Source: Elysia chlorotica (lineage: Eukaryota > Mollusca > Gastropoda > Plakobranchidae). Taken from it: 64,000 nt of DNA. A program made the position numbers and the translations under genes. The notes below the pieces were generated by a model. The model was given only the letters and a program-made list of their open reading frames with translations, had not been told where the DNA came from and searched no databases. The stretch lies in contig RQTK01000218.1 in assembly GCA_003991915.1 (NCBI GenBank), positions 402,818 to 466,817 on the forward strand, read 5' to 3'. Positions 30,601-60,040 of the stretch are shown piece after piece; the first letter of the stretch is position 1; every line of letters starts with the position of its first letter.

Positions 30601-31564
30601 GGTCCAGAAATAAAGCGCTCTTGTCAGTCCCATGTAGAGCAAATAAAAAGACAAGTGAGCGAGCATTTGTGCACTATGCACCTGTTGTTTGGAATTCCCT
30701 GCCTTTAGATCTGAGACAGTGCAGCTCACTTGATAGGTTCAAAAGAGTCCTAAAGACCTACTTATTTACAATGTACTTGTCAGTGGATTTTTCCTCTTAA
30801 TTTTTATTAATGTTTTCTTTATATGTGTAATTTACTCATTTTTCATAATATTTCTTTGCTGTTCATGTATCATGTCCTTTATGTGCAAAACTGCCTTATA
30901 ATGTGTGTGAATGGCTGATAAATTGTCTCGTCTTAACTATGTAAAGCGCTTTGAGCCGGCTATGCTGGGATAAAGCGCTTAAAAATGATCTTCATTATTA
31001 TTATTATTATTCATAACATTTGAACACTGCAAATCCTTTGAAGATATCTAGTCGGCTACAAACGGCTCAGTATAACGCACGTTAAGTAGTGCCCATCTAG
31101 ATCTAAATTATAGGGTAGTGCTGAAGGTAAAACGGCTCAATAACTTTAACTCCAGACTGCAGGTAGTCTCTGAAAATTCAGTCTAAACTCAGCTGAATGT
31201 TAATTTGTTGTACCATACGGTTAGGCTTGTATTTAGATCTAATCTGTATGTAAATTTAGATCTATGCCTTGAATGGTTAGATGCGATCTGCTGCTCCCCG
31301 AGTCTGACTCTTTCGTTCTTTGACTATTAATATTATCTTATGAATGAAATTCTCGGTCTCTACTAATCTAGACCTAGATCTAGATTTACATTAAGGATGA
31401 AAAAAAGGCTTTCAATACTATACAACATACAAACCTAGAAGAGAAATTGCAAAAAAGTATGCATATTTTCCATATGACTGTTTCAAGTCGCGATTAGGTG
31501 AATTGGAAACATGGTTTTGATCTCTACCGGCCTTCCATTTTCGTGGTCTGCTGGACGCTGCCAT
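12612..31564 (-). CDS. DPY19L1: DPY19-family C-mannosyltransferase, complete, 22 coding exons
   Basis: Role: an ER polytopic GT-C enzyme that moves mannose from dolichol-phosphate-mannose to tryptophan, for example in thrombospondin repeats. Exons (minus): 31564-31435, 29020-28996, 28091-28004, 27694-27557, 26757-26637, 25607-25514, 25244-25187, 23652-23561, 23287-23215, 22948-22844, 22315-22229, 21857-21801, 21361-21281, 21037-20936, 19748-19677, 19044-18971, 18231-18219, 17824-17705, 17061-16890, 15662-15563, 13780-13655, 12762-12612. Total 2079 bp, 692 residues plus stop, every junction in phase; usual family length. Family signatures: [15 protein letters not shown] (60-74), [12 protein letters not shown] (78-89, its Glu probably the luminal catalytic acid), [109 protein letters not shown]. 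Repeated hydrophobic exons give the membrane segments. The ATG opens a basic cytosolic tail before the first membrane segment. Closest by motif to DPY19L1; paralogue choice is from memory. Confidence 0.96.
12763..13654. mobile_element. DPY19L1 last intron, with a TTAA-MITE fragment at 13387-13488
   Basis: 13387-13488 matches the 3' half of the element at 18478-18671: ggtgctaag, then a cgcgctttatggg-like end with the flanking TTAA mutated to CTAA. The rest of the intron shows nothing recognisable apart from a poly-T/poly-A pair near 12841-12880. Confidence 0.6.
13781..15562. repeat. DPY19L1 intron 20 with two short tandem duplications
   Basis: A unit of about 73 bp (ggccagctaagaaataaatg ... 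cttcagtgaa) occurs twice at about 14504-14645. A unit of about 54 bp (gcctgatatatctgatacat ... caagccca) occurs twice at about 14678-14785. The remainder is AT-rich intron with no exon-like segment. Confidence 0.75.
16050..16915. repeat. Minisatellite built from the DPY19L1 exon 19 3' end and its splice donor
   Basis: The 3' half has a 91-bp period (ctcattga at 16630, 16721, 16812, 16903); the 5' half is a mix of 52- to 90-bp variants. About 12 copies contain the genuine donor context (minus CAAG|GTTTGTCATAATA). Many also contain the preceding exon codons for ELVEWVNE. The true exon ends at 16890 and the donor is at 16884-16889. Each unit places an in-frame TAA just past its donor, so use of a more distal copy would truncate the protein. 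Confidence 0.93.
16491..16500. other. Assembly gap (10 N)
   Basis: Ten undetermined bases inside the exon-19 minisatellite. The array length in the assembly is therefore unreliable. Confidence 1.
18219..18231 (-). other. 13-bp microexon (DPY19L1 exon 17)
   Basis: On the minus strand, TTTCATTTCAG precedes and GTAAGTTA follows a 13-base exon. Exon 16 ends with two bases of a codon. The microexon completes it and gives Glu-Leu-Glu-Pro-Glu, leaving phase 0 for LIYHSLQ in exon 18. Skipping it would shift the frame. The call rests on phase, two good splice sites and the expected position before LIYH. Confidence 0.85.
18474..18675. mobile_element. TTAA-flanked MITE, piggyBac-like (full copy)
   Basis: A 194-bp element lies between TTAA copies at 18474-18477 and 18672-18675. 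The ends start CCC on both strands, with imperfect inverted repeats (TTAACCC...GCGCT). No coding capacity. TTAA target sites and CCC termini are typical of piggyBac elements. Related pieces lie at 13387, 25797, 29669 and 30193. It is intronic in DPY19L1. Confidence 0.65.
19392..19645 (+). mobile_element. SINE family A, near full length, close to the DPY19L1 exon 15 donor
   Basis: The tRNA-like head has an A-box-like ggtggtccaggggtagaac and B box ggtcccgagttcgaatcc. The shared body follows (ctgagacaggagtcatggta ... ggggcccgtccacaatatag) and the tail is ttggacgttaaacaaac. The head most resembles a glycine tRNA, which is tentative. The tail stops about 25-30 bases from the exon 15 donor (19671-19676), antisense to the gene. 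Confidence 0.85.
23653..25186. mobile_element. DPY19L1 intron 7, with a possible Tc1/pogo-type inverted-repeat relic near 24722-24855
   Basis: About 24735-24852 carries tataacgac...tctgtaacgaa and ends tatatccgaggtctactgta, the style of pogo/Tigger terminal sequences. An inverted pair (gaggcagaccactg and its complement) lies at about 24355-24400. The rest of the intron is unremarkable and no transposase frame was seen. Confidence 0.35.
25797..25906 (+). mobile_element. TTAA-MITE fragment (5' part)
   Basis: It begins TTAACCCACATGGCGCTTTG, continues like the 18474 element (tctggatctggtacgggtga, ctgggtgtga), then cggcaggactgttcacc-like sequence shared with the 29669 copy. The distal TTAA is not preserved. 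Confidence 0.55.
26395..26485 (-). mobile_element. Possible tRNA-derived SINE head
   Basis: On the minus strand a tRNA-like stretch includes a B-box-like AAAGTTCAAATC and an A-box-like TTGCGCAGTCTCTAGTGC. Similar cassettes are common SINE heads. It lies in DPY19L1 intron 5. No body or tail could be matched. Confidence 0.3.
26750..26858. repeat. 54-bp tandem duplication spanning the DPY19L1 exon 5 acceptor
   Basis: The unit agtcacctgagcagatagag ... ctagtaacatga occurs twice in succession. It holds the exon 5 acceptor (minus CTGCTCAG|GTGACTCT), so two identical acceptors lie about 54 bases apart. Use of the gene-upstream copy would insert an in-frame TAA, so the exon start at 26757 is taken as correct. 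Confidence 0.9.
27146..27236 (-). mobile_element. SINE family A tail fragment (minus strand)
   Basis: It matches the complement of the SINE body: cagcactatataggatatat, tgtggacaggctccaag, gaaacagggaga. Directly after it, about 27239-27350 starts gggtcggtattcatgag and may be the end of another inverted-repeat element. Confidence 0.7.
28519..28705. repeat. Tandem repeat of about 54-60 bp, 3-4 copies, DPY19L1 intron 2
   Basis: The motif gatgaagcagtttaaacaag, followed by a poly-A run and aaagacgaacattttaga, recurs four times with poly-A length differences. Confidence 0.85.
28996..29020 (-). other. 25-bp microexon (DPY19L1 exon 2)
   Basis: Minus strand: CTCTACAG acceptor, 25-base exon, GTAATT donor. 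It carries the end of the first membrane segment (VFISIGH). It links exon 1 (phase 1) to exon 3 (phase 2) so that [17 protein letters not shown] reads through. Without it the frame breaks. Confidence 0.85.
29669..29767 (-). mobile_element. TTAA-MITE, short subfamily
   Basis: TTAA at both ends (29669-29672 and 29764-29767) encloses about 91 bp. In reverse it shares the cacgggtgactgggtg core and the ggcaggactgttcacc block with the 25797 copy. Confidence 0.55.
29905..30041. mobile_element. Small inverted-repeat element (MITE candidate)
   Basis: The left end ggtgttgccagctttccgga and the complement of the right end (cagggatgccacttttccgg) are imperfect inverted repeats of about 22 bp around about 137 bp of non-coding DNA. 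The superfamily is not assigned. It lies in DPY19L1 intron 1. Confidence 0.5.
30193..30318 (-). mobile_element. Decayed TTAA-MITE copy
   Basis: It matches the complement of the 25797/29669 family (gggtgaacggtactaccaca, cactcagtcacccatgc, tccagactgg, gccttcaaagcacc). The terminal TTAA is altered. It directly abuts the LINE fragment that follows. Confidence 0.5.
30325..31012 (+). mobile_element. 5'-truncated non-LTR retrotransposon (LINE) 3' end with intact C-terminal reading frame
   Basis: A frame at 30324-30800 encodes the C-terminal part of a LINE reverse-transcriptase protein: [40 protein letters not shown], then the [13 protein letters not shown] and [10 protein letters not shown] block. 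The 3' untranslated part has the typical gtaaagcgctttgagccg and ends in an ATT repeat. This resembles the CR1/L2/Jockey group. The reverse-transcriptase core and endonuclease are missing. It lies antisense in DPY19L1 intron 1. The frame is undamaged, so insertion is fairly recent. Confidence 0.85.
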
Positions 31565-31669
31565 TTTTTTTTTACTCTGATTTGTATTGATGACAACACT
31601 GAAAACTACATGATATGGACATAACAAATAAACGATGTTATCGCGCGCTTCGATAGATAGAGATAGTGA

Positions 31670-31673
<4 letters not shown>

Positions 31674-31724
<51 letters not shown>
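31674..31724. repeat. (GA)n tract
   Basis: An uninterrupted GA dinucleotide repeat directly before the SINE. A second GA-rich stretch follows the SINE at about 31961-32030. Confidence 0.95.
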
Positions 31725-31726
<2 letters not shown>

Positions 31727-31955
31727 GAGTTGGATTAACGTCCAATATCAGCACTATTTAGGCTATATTGTGGACGGGCCCCAAGACTGGCGTCGGACAA
31801 TTTTATGTGCTGCCGCACACGAGACAGGGCGGGGCTCAGTCGGTCACATTAAACTGACACCGACCCAACCAGTAGGGAGCACAACCACCAGGACTCGAGC
31901 CCGAACCTTTTTGCGTCAGAAGCCGATGTTCTACCCCAGGGCCACCGGGCCCCCA
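31725..31955 (-). mobile_element. SINE family A, near full length (minus strand)
   Basis: The complement shows the tRNA-like head at about 31955-31890 (B box GGTTCGGGCTCGAGTCC), the ACTGGTTGGGTCGGTGTCAG linker, the central body and the tail ending gacgttaatcc. GA tracts lie on both sides. Confidence 0.85.
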
Positions 31956-32221
31956 AGACAGACAGAGAGAGGGAGAGAGATGGAGAGAGAGAGGGAGAGA
32001 GGGAGAGAGATAGAAGGAGGGGGGGGGGGTCATCATCTTATTAGACTAATTTTAAAATGACATCGATACTGGCCGTGAACAAACGTACTAATTTCCGGTA
32101 AACTAAAATATCAGATTTGTCTTCAATTAGGGATGAAAGGAAACGTTCCAAGCCTCGGTCTTGTGTTTTGACTGCTTTCTTCCTTGCATAAATGTTAGAG
32201 AGACACCCCGTAGGAAATTCA

Positions 32222-32690
32222 ACCTTTAAACCTAGATTTTGGCCTAGAGTCTAGATCTAGATCTATTTCTAGAAATTGAAATCTTAATTGACCCAACAGT
32301 AACTAGACTCCTCTGAGAATGATTCACAATTAATCTGTCAAGTCCCCACTAAAATCCAGAAACATGGAATCTATAGATTCTAAATCTAGATCTATATATA
32401 TATCTAGATCTAGAGCTCTAGTATTCTAGATCTGATAAAGCGGTAGATCTAGAATCTGATATATATCTAGATGAAATGCCGAATGAAAGACCACTCGTCT
32501 ATAAGAAGAAGTCTCAGGTACATGCAATGTTTGTTAAAATCTAATTCCATAGATCTAGAATCTAGAGGCCTTGACATCAAAATCTGTCTAATTCCATAGA
32601 TCTAGAATCTAGAGATCTTGACATCAAAATCTGTCTAATTCCATAGATCTAGAATCTGGAGATCTTGACACAGTATTTTTCGGGCTAAAT
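32222..32690. repeat. AGATCT-rich cluster and 47-bp triplicate
   Basis: Many overlapping tagatctagatc-type palindromes lie at about 32225-32480. Three tandem copies of a 47-bp unit (ctaattccatagatctagaa...) follow at 32541, 32588 and 32635. Similar motifs occur at 31370-31385, 5320-5335 and 44655-44695. The dispersed, AT-flanked form suggests a genome-wide simple repeat and not a specific binding site. Confidence 0.75.
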
Positions 32691-33634
32691 CTCAACTAGG
32701 ATGTCAGTGAAGTCTAGTAAGAGCAGAGAAAGTAGATTAAGATGCCCAACGTACCATGCAATTTAATATATAAACCTTAATATAAGACTGGCGTTAAAAG
32801 AGTACATGCAATTCTAGAGAGATTCCTGTTCTGTTGCAAGCAATGGCACTAAAATATTTGTCCGTTAATGTCTCCAACTGTTTTTGTGGTCGTCAACATA
32901 ATCATGATTTATAATGTGATCGCTTGATGCAGATATATCCAGGTATCCCTAATCTGTGCGGTAGCATGTTAAATTGTCAGATGTTGGTCCATGGGGCTGT
33001 ATACATGCAGTAGCCTCTAGAGTGGATGACGTTGAATTATAATGAATCATTGAATTATAATGATGAACCAAACATCCTTATTGTTTGACAGGTAAAATCT
33101 AAGTCTAATGGCTAGCAATAAAAACTACATTCTAAAACTACAACCATAGAGCATGATAATAGATGAAATTCAAAGAGATAAAGTGGCCAGTTTGAAACAT
33201 AGTAATAGTATTGGTGTGAGTTTGTGTTCTCGTGGTTATGAGACAAAGGGAAAGACCATAGGTAAAGGGGTTGGAAGTGTGCTGGATTGTCACAACACCA
33301 TGTAATGTTATATATGGAGGTTCTGTATTGGCAGCACTGAACCATCATGGCTTCAATGAACTATTAAAAATAAACGAACAAGTTTGTTGAGTTCAAGTTG
33401 TACTGTATTAAACATATGTTTATTTCAAGTCATACACATGTATGTATTTATCTACATCACATTCAATATAAAATAATATAATTTGAATTTATATTCTCAA
33501 TTTACAGAACTAAAATATAGATGAAGATTTTGATTTTGAAGAAAAAAAATTAATTTAGATCAACCAATTTCTTTGCAGGATGGTATCAGGAGAAAGCCGA
33601 GAAGTATTGATCATCTAATCTGAAAAATTAAAAA

Positions 33635-52642
<19,008 letters not shown>

Positions 52643-53620
52643 CTACAGACAAATATTGCAATCAGTAGAGCACGATCATGATGACTCATTGACTGCTTGT
52701 GGTATCAAATTATTTATTTAAACTATGAGAACATCAAGTTGTGTCAGGCAAAGCCAGTGGCTCAATCAGTGTGAAAAGCTCCGTGTCCTGGCTAGCCTTC
52801 CTGCCTCGATGGACCTCCTTAGTATGAGATAGCATGTAGGGTTTTTAAAGCTCCATGATAGCCTTTTATCACAGACTGTAGGCCTCTATACGTAATTGTA
52901 GGTAGGCTTGTTGAAATGTATAAAAATTGAACGCCAGCAAACAGGTTTTTATGTGAAGAATGAAATTCTTGTAATTTTTAATTTTTTCCTTAACTTATTG
53001 TGTGCCACTAGGTTTTCCACGTTTGTGCCAAGCGAAACAAGCAATGAGTTTCTCTATATTGATGACGTATTGATGTCAATTAGCACAGAACGAGCTAAAA
53101 CGCAGCGCATGATGCTTTGTGTTTGAGATTCATAGCTAAGCAAAATATTTAGTCTCCCTTAGTATGGAAGATTCTCTGCTTATGTGATTCAGAGCACTGT
53201 ATTTTAGGACAGTATTATAAAGAGGTAAATTTCAACTAGGAGACCTGATGCTCACCCCCCATTATGAGCAGTGTTTCCAGAAAGTAAGAGATTTTTACCA
53301 ATTGTACACCATATTACCAGTTAAGTACTGGTTAACAACTTATCTTACCAGTTGGTCCCTTCCATAATATTCTACTCTGGTAGGCCTCTGAAGGTATATT
53401 TTATACCCTGTGACAATGTTATGGTGGAGCTCTTGCAACAAGTTGTGATTATTTCGCAGTGATATTGAGATGATGTGTTGAAATCTTGAAATTGTTTACC
53501 ATAAACATGTACTTAATTTTTTTTTTCTGCAAATTAACCCAAATGAAAATTGCTAAATATCTTTATTGTTTATTGTTATTTAAAATGTCCTTATAAAACA
53601 AGTTTCCAAAACCTGTTTAG
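52643..53620 (+). other. EPB41L4A 3' untranslated region (start)
   Basis: This directly follows the TAG at 52640-52642. No AATAAA occurs before 54046, so the transcript probably runs on into the duplicated block. No gene is seen. Confidence 0.5.
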
Positions 53621-53622
53621 TA

Positions 53623-53765
53623 CACACTGTGTTTGTAAACAAATGTCAGCTTAAGTAATTGATGTTTATCTACACACTGTGTTTGTAAACAAATATCTGC
53701 TTAAATAATTGATTTTTATTTACACACTGTGTTTGTAAACTAATGTCAGCTTAAGTAATTGATGT
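53623..53765. repeat. 50-bp satellite block, 3 copies, before duplication copy 1
   Basis: The unit acacactgtgtttgtaaaca aatgtcagcttaagtaattg atgtttatct recurs three times. Confidence 0.95.
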
Positions 53766-54045
53766 TTTGCGTCTCTCAGTAATCGCTTCGTTCTCAAGTG
53801 GATGCTTTAACATTTCTCCATACTTTGCTCTAGAACTCCTCCTTCCCTTTTTCTCCACACTGCTGATTTATTTCGGTAAGGTTTCCACTGGATCAAAACT
53901 TACATTTCTACAGCTTAAAGCTTATGAACAAATTATATTTTTATACACATTTCTTTCAACTTTATACTTTAAAATTGAATCTTGTTGGCTATGTTGAGTA
54001 AAGAATTTATCAATAATTGAAATTAGTAAGGGTCAGTTAGATGTG

Positions 54046-54051
54046 AATAAA
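54046..54051 (+). terminator. Candidate polyadenylation signal (first after the EPB41L4A stop)
   Basis: AATAAA, 1.4 kb after the stop codon, in duplication copy 1. The matching site in copy 2 reads AATACA. Confidence 0.25.
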
Positions 54052-56336
54052 TAATTGATTTACCAAATTTTAATCAGGGTAAGATTATAAACCACGCACT
54101 CCAAACTTTACTATCTTGAACATTGCCACTCCGTCTCAAAAAATTTCATACATAAAAAAGATGTTTCCCACCTCAGCAATGGTTCATTGTATCTTTTCTC
54201 TTTTTTTTTTTCTCATGTGTCATAATTTTTGCCTGTAACATTATATGTACTCTCTTTCTGTACATCTATTGTGGCTCACAACTGCATTTACCTAGCCCAA
54301 AAAGACGGTTTCTCCGCCCCCTTTTTGTTTCTGTTTCTAGGAAGGACAAGCAATAATGTTATAATTTGATTTTTTAATTTAATATATTCATATATCTTTT
54401 CTGTGCTGAAGCAGATGAGCAATCTGTAGATTATCCTTTTCTTGATCAATTCCACATTCTTTAATCTCTAGCTTTCTCATTTTGATTTGTGCTCTATGTA
54501 CTTCCTTTAAGCTTTAAAAATTAGTCTTTGTTAGGTCTATCTTAATCTGATACTTTGAATGACAGGTCTTATGGTTATGAGATTTTTTGAACGCTCAGTC
54601 TTAATAACTACAAAGAAAGGGGAAACGATATCAACTTTTTGTCAGAATTGAAATGTTAAACTTTTAAGTAATCACCTATCGGGTAAATCTTAATGCCTGA
54701 CTGAAATGGCCCAACATGAAGGTTTTCGGACAAAGCTTATCAATGGTGGGAACACTGTTCAAGTCCGTGGCGTGTTCGAGTTGCCCACATCACACAGAAG
54801 GTGTTGACACTTAGAACAACGCAGTTTCCTCTACTTTAAGAGATATTAATTTTTGTGTTCTCTTTTGACAATATGAGAGTTTGTCTACTCTCCTATAAGT
54901 GTATTCAATTTATATTCTCAGACTTGTAAGGATTCGTCTGGTTATGAGAAACATGTTTTTAACTTTGATTTTCAAGAAATATGGGAAATAGAACATGTTT
55001 GTGTTCCCTATTCTTATTTATCCTGTAACTTAGGGATACATTTAAGTTTTTACTGATCCCGATGTGGTCATCGCTTGGAAACCGTAGAAATATTTTATAC
55101 TTTCCTGTTTGAATTGTTCTTTTGGTTTTGTCATTTATATAAAGCAATTTAAATTGTTTGCTACATTTGTGAAGCATGATGTGTTATATTTTGTCCAGCA
55201 GGTTTTCTTTACACAGCTCAGAAAATTAGTGAGCTAATTTGCACTGATCTGAGAAAATGTAATATTAACGAAATCCCATTCATATTGTCAGAAAATAGAG
55301 CCTTTGCTGAATTTTCGTAAACTAGCCTTTCTGTCTCGTTTTGAAAATTTATACCAGTTGCACTGTGCTTTATGCAACCATTTCATGTTAAACACATTTT
55401 AGTTTTACTAACAAATTCTACTTAAATTGTTTGTTTTACACTACCATACTGCTGCAGCATTTAATTTATATGTCTCTTAACCTTTCTACTCTTTTCTATT
55501 TTAATAGAGAGATTTGTTTTGTGTTTCAAATTTTACAAAGAAACATAACATGTATGATTTTCTTCCTTGTCAATTCTATGAATTTGTATTTATCCATAAA
55601 ATTAAAATCTTTAATAGACTGCCCAACGTTACAGTAAGCACAATATATCCTTCAACCTGATGGACCGATCATCTGAGGGATTCAGTATTTACACTATAGC
55701 GGAGTTTACAGTGAACCTTGTTATACTGAGGGTTTGCAACAGCCCGAGTGGTTTTACTTGGAGAGCAAACAGTCTGCCAGCACTGGTCAGGCTATGTTTT
55801 TATATTTTCGAAAAGTTTCAGATTGTAACAGGTCTCCATTGTTCAGAAACATGAAGTTTTTGCAAACTTTCCTAATTTCCATTTTTTGTGTCCTAATATC
55901 ATCTCTCAGACTGCATGGGGATTTCTGATTGTGATGAGAGTTTCTCTCAGACTGGATCCTTTAAGGTGTTTTTGTTTTATTTGTTTGTTGTATTTTTATT
56001 CCTTTAAGGTGTTTTTGTGTTATTTGTTTGTATTTTTATTTGTTGGTACCGAAGACGAAAACTATTAAGACACTTATCAGAGTGAGCCACCCACAGAACA
56101 TTAACAAAAGTGAGCTAAGTGTATCAAGCAGGACTGAGAGGGTTAGAACTCACTGTGTGAGGGCAGCATCAGATCTCGAGGAAACTTCATCGCCTGAGAA
56201 CAACCACTGAAACTACGCAAGCCGCTTTTTGTCAGTATGTAAATGCAACTTCCACTTTCCAACTTTATGTCTCAAAATTGCAATTTTGATGTGGGTGAAA
56301 CGTGTTAAGTAAGAAAAAATTGAGATATTTCAACAC

Positions 56337-56625
56337 TGTGTTTGTAAACAAATGTCAGCTTAAGTAATTGATGTTTATCTACACACTGTGTTTGTAAACA
56401 AATGTCAGCTTAAATAATTGATGTCTATCTACACACTGTGTTTGTAAACAAATGTCAACGAAAGTTATTGATGTTTATGTACACACTGTGTTTGTAAACA
56501 AATGTCAGCTTAAATAATTGGTGTATATCTACACGCTGTGTTTGTAAACAAATGTCAGCTTAAATAATTGATATTTATCTACACACTGTGTTTGTAAACA
56601 AATATCAGCTTAAGTTATTGATGTT
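56337..56625. repeat. 50-bp satellite block, about 6 copies, before duplication copy 2
   Basis: Same 50-bp unit as at 53623, expanded to about six copies, at the junction between the two duplicated blocks. Confidence 0.95.
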
Positions 56626-58971
56626 TTGCGTCTCTCAGTACTCGCTTATTTCTCAAGGGGATGCTTCAGCATTTCTCCATACTTTGCTGTAGAACTCCTC
56701 CTTCCCTTTTTCTCCACACTGCTGATTTATTTCTGTAAGGTTTCCATAACCCTGTCTTTCACTGGACCAAACTTACAGTTCTACAGCTTAAAGCTTATGA
56801 ACAAATTATATTTTTATACACATTTCTTTCAACTTTATACTTTAAAATTTGAATCTTGTTGGCTCTGTTGAGTAAAGAATTTATCAATAATTGAAATTAG
56901 TTAGGGTCAGTTAGATGTGAATACATAATTGGTTTACCAAATTTTATTCAGGGTAAGATAAACCACTCTAAACTTAATTTCTCTGGAACATTGCCACGCC
57001 GTTTCAAAAAAGTTCACACATTTAAAAAAAGATGTTTCCCACCTCAGCAATGGTTCATTGTATCTTTCGTCTTTTTTTTTTCCTCATTTGTCATAATTTT
57101 TGCCTGTAACATTATATGTACTCTCTTTCTGTACATCTACTGTGGCTCACAACTGCATTTACCTAGCCCAAAAAGACGGTTTTCTCCGCCCCATTTTGTT
57201 TCTGTTTCTAGGGAGGACAAGCAATAATGTTATAATTTAATTTTTTTTATTTAATATATTCATATATCTTTTCTGTGCTGAAGCAGATGAGCAATCTGTA
57301 GATTATCCTTTCCTTGATCAATTCCACATTCTCTAGCTTGATCATTTTGATTTGTGCTCTATGTACTTCCTGAAAGCTTTAAAAATTAGTCTTTGTTAGG
57401 TCTATCTTATTCTGATACTTTAAATGACAGGTCTTATGGTTATGAGAACTTGAATTTCAGATATGTTATGAACACTCAGTCTTAATAACTACAAAGAAAG
57501 GGGAAACAATACCAACTTTTTGTCAGAATTGAAATGTTAAACTTTTAAGTAACCACCTATCGGGTAAATCTTAATGCCCGACTGAAATGGCCCAACATGA
57601 AGGTTTTCGGACAAAGCTTATCAATGTTGGGAACACCGTTCAAGTCCGCGGCGTGTTCGAGTTGCCCACATCACACAGAAGGTGTTGACACGTAGAACAA
57701 TGCATTTTCTTCTACTTTAAGAGACATTGATTTTTGTGTGCTCTTTTGACATTATAAGAATTTGTCTACTCTCTTATAAGTGTATTCAATTTATATTCTA
57801 AACATCAGACTTGTAAGGATTCGTCTGGTTATGAGAAACATGTTTTTAACTTTGATTTTCAAGAAATATGGGAAATAGAACATGTTTGTGTTCCCTATTC
57901 TGATTTATCCTGTAACTTAGGGATACATTAAAGTTTTTTGCTGATCCCGATGTGGTCATCGCTTGGAAACCGTAGAAATATTTTATACTTTCCTGTTTTA
58001 ATTTTTCTTTTGGTTTTGTGATTTTTATAAAGCAATTTAAATTGTTTTCACCATTTGTGAAGCATGATGTGTTATACTTTATCCAGCAGGTTTTCTTTAC
58101 ACAGCTAAGAAAATTTGTGAGTTAATTTGTACTGATCTGAGAAAATGTAATAATATTAATAACGAAATCCCTTTCATATTGTCAGAAAATAGAGCCCTTC
58201 TGTCTCATTTTGAAAAGTTATGCTATTTGCACTGTGCTTTATGCAACCATTTCATGTTTAATTCAACACATTTAATTTTTACAAACAAATTCTACTTAAA
58301 TTGTTTGTGTTTACACTACCATACTGCTGCAGCATTTAATTTATATGTCTCTTAACCTTTCTACTCTTTTCTATTTTAATAGAGAGATTTGGTTTGTGTT
58401 TCAAATTTTACGAAGAAACATGTATCATTTTCTTCCTTGTCCATTCTATGAATCTGTATTTATATATAAAATTAAAATCTGTAATAGACTGCCCAATGTT
58501 ACCGAAAGCACAATATTGTATATCGTGCAACGTGATGGACCATTTCTCATCTGAGGGATTCAGTATTTACACTATAGCGAAGTTTACGGTGAACCTTGTT
58601 ATACTGAAGGTTTGCAACAGCCCGAGTGGTTTTACTTGGAGAGCAAACAGTCTGCCAGCACTGGTCAGGCTATGTTTTTGAAGAGTTTCAGATTGTAACA
58701 GGTCTCCGTTGTTCAGAAACATGAAGTTTTTGCAAACTTTCCTAATTTCCATTTTTTTTTTGGTCCTAATATCTTCTCTCAGACTGCATGGGGATTTCTG
58801 ATTGTGATGACAGTTTCTCTCAGACTGGATCCTTTAAGGTGTTTTTGTTTTATTTGTTTGTTGTATTTTTATTTGTTGGTACCGAAGACGAAAACTATTA
58901 AGAGACTTATCAGAGTGAGCCACCCACAGAACATTAACAAAAGTGAGCTAAGTGTATCGAGCAGGACTGAC

Positions 58972-58994
58972 AGGGTTAGGGTTAGGGTTAGGAT
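58972..58994. repeat. Short (GGGTTA)n telomere-like tract
   Basis: Three to four GGGTTA hexamers lie in copy 2, where copy 1 (about 56138) has a single gggtta. Confidence 0.9.
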
Positions 58995-59181
58995 TAGTAC
59001 TCACTGTGTGAGGGCAGCATCAGATCTCGAGGAAACTTCATCGCCTGAGAACAACCACTGAAACTACGCAAGCCGCTTTTTGTCAGTATGTAAATGCAAC
59101 TTCCACTTTCCAACTTTATGTCTCAAAATCGCAATTTTGATGTGGGTGAAACGTGTTAAGTAAGAAAAAATTGAGATATTT

Positions 59182-60040
59182 CTATAGAAGTAACAAAAGA
59201 TGTAAGATCATACAATTTAAGCTGATTCGGATGTTGTGATGAAACAAACGATCTGTTTTTTGTTGTCACTGTTGTTTGTAATTCTTATTCCCAATCAGTT
59301 AAAGCCACATCTTTATCCAAAATAATTGCACCGTTTCATCTTTCTCCACTTTAATCATACTGTATCATAGTGTGGCCATATTTATGTTAAATTTGTAAGT
59401 TCTGGAGCAGTTAGATTAAGATAACTTTTTGTGAAGTCGACATCTAATATCCCCACTTTGTCACATTGTTATCAACAGCAATACTGGGATGCATGCCAAG
59501 TTTCAATGTCGGGCCACTTATTTCAAATATTTACAAAGCTTCATTCCTTCCCAGCCAATTCAAACTTTTACATATGAAACAAAATCTCCTCGCCGGGCCA
59601 GATCTGAAAGCCAAATGTTTACACCATTGCTTCTATATTTCCATTCCTTCTTTCTTTACTTTATTCCTTTGAATAAACTTATACATACTGTACAGAGATC
59701 ATACTTCTTCTGCCATGAAGCTCTTAGCACAGTTATTCTATATGCTTTGTGCTGGTTGTATAAGAAAGAATACTTATATACATATAGTTTTGAAGATGTG
59801 GTTTAAACTGTTGCATAAGAGTGATGGTTTAAATTTCATGATACAGTAATTTTGAGGTGTTTAAATTTTGTCATTTCATATTGACTATTGAGCTTTAAGA
59901 GCCATGTATATTTTTGTACTTGCAATATACTCAAAACAATGTGCCTATTTATACGAAATAAACTCTGCTATAAAAATCCTAAACAGTGTTATTTGTGTAT
60001 TGAATTTAACAAAGTCAGTTTGAAAACAAAAGTGACACTG
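59182..60040 (+). other. Non-coding interval with AATAAA at 59957-59962
   Basis: AT-rich single-copy-looking DNA with no convincing exon. The AATAAA at 59957-59962 is a second candidate for the end of a long EPB41L4A transcript. Confidence 0.4.

Larger units (their letters stand above)
31565..33634. promoter_or_regulatory. Shared upstream region between divergent DPY19L1 and EPB41L4A
   Basis: About 2.07 kb separates the two start codons. It contains a GA tract (31674-31724), a SINE (31725-31955), AGATCT-rich DNA (about 32222-32470) and a 47-bp triplicate (32541-32681). A pyrimidine run plus cag at about 33568-33578 looks like an acceptor. EPB41L4A exon 1 may therefore begin near 33579, with its promoter and an untranslated exon further upstream. 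No core promoter motif can be fixed by eye. Confidence 0.4.
53762..59181. repeat. Tandem duplication of about 2.6 kb (copy 1 53762-56336, copy 2 56621-59181)
   Basis: The two copies run in the same order and orientation. Both begin gatgttttgcgtctctcagt and end gtgttaagtaagaaaaaatt. They differ by scattered substitutions and small indels (for example ttatattttcgaaaag versus a shorter form near 55800/58678). Neither contains a convincing coding exon. Each copy is preceded by the 50-bp satellite. The block lies directly downstream of EPB41L4A and may be part of its 3' untranslated region. Confidence 0.93.
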
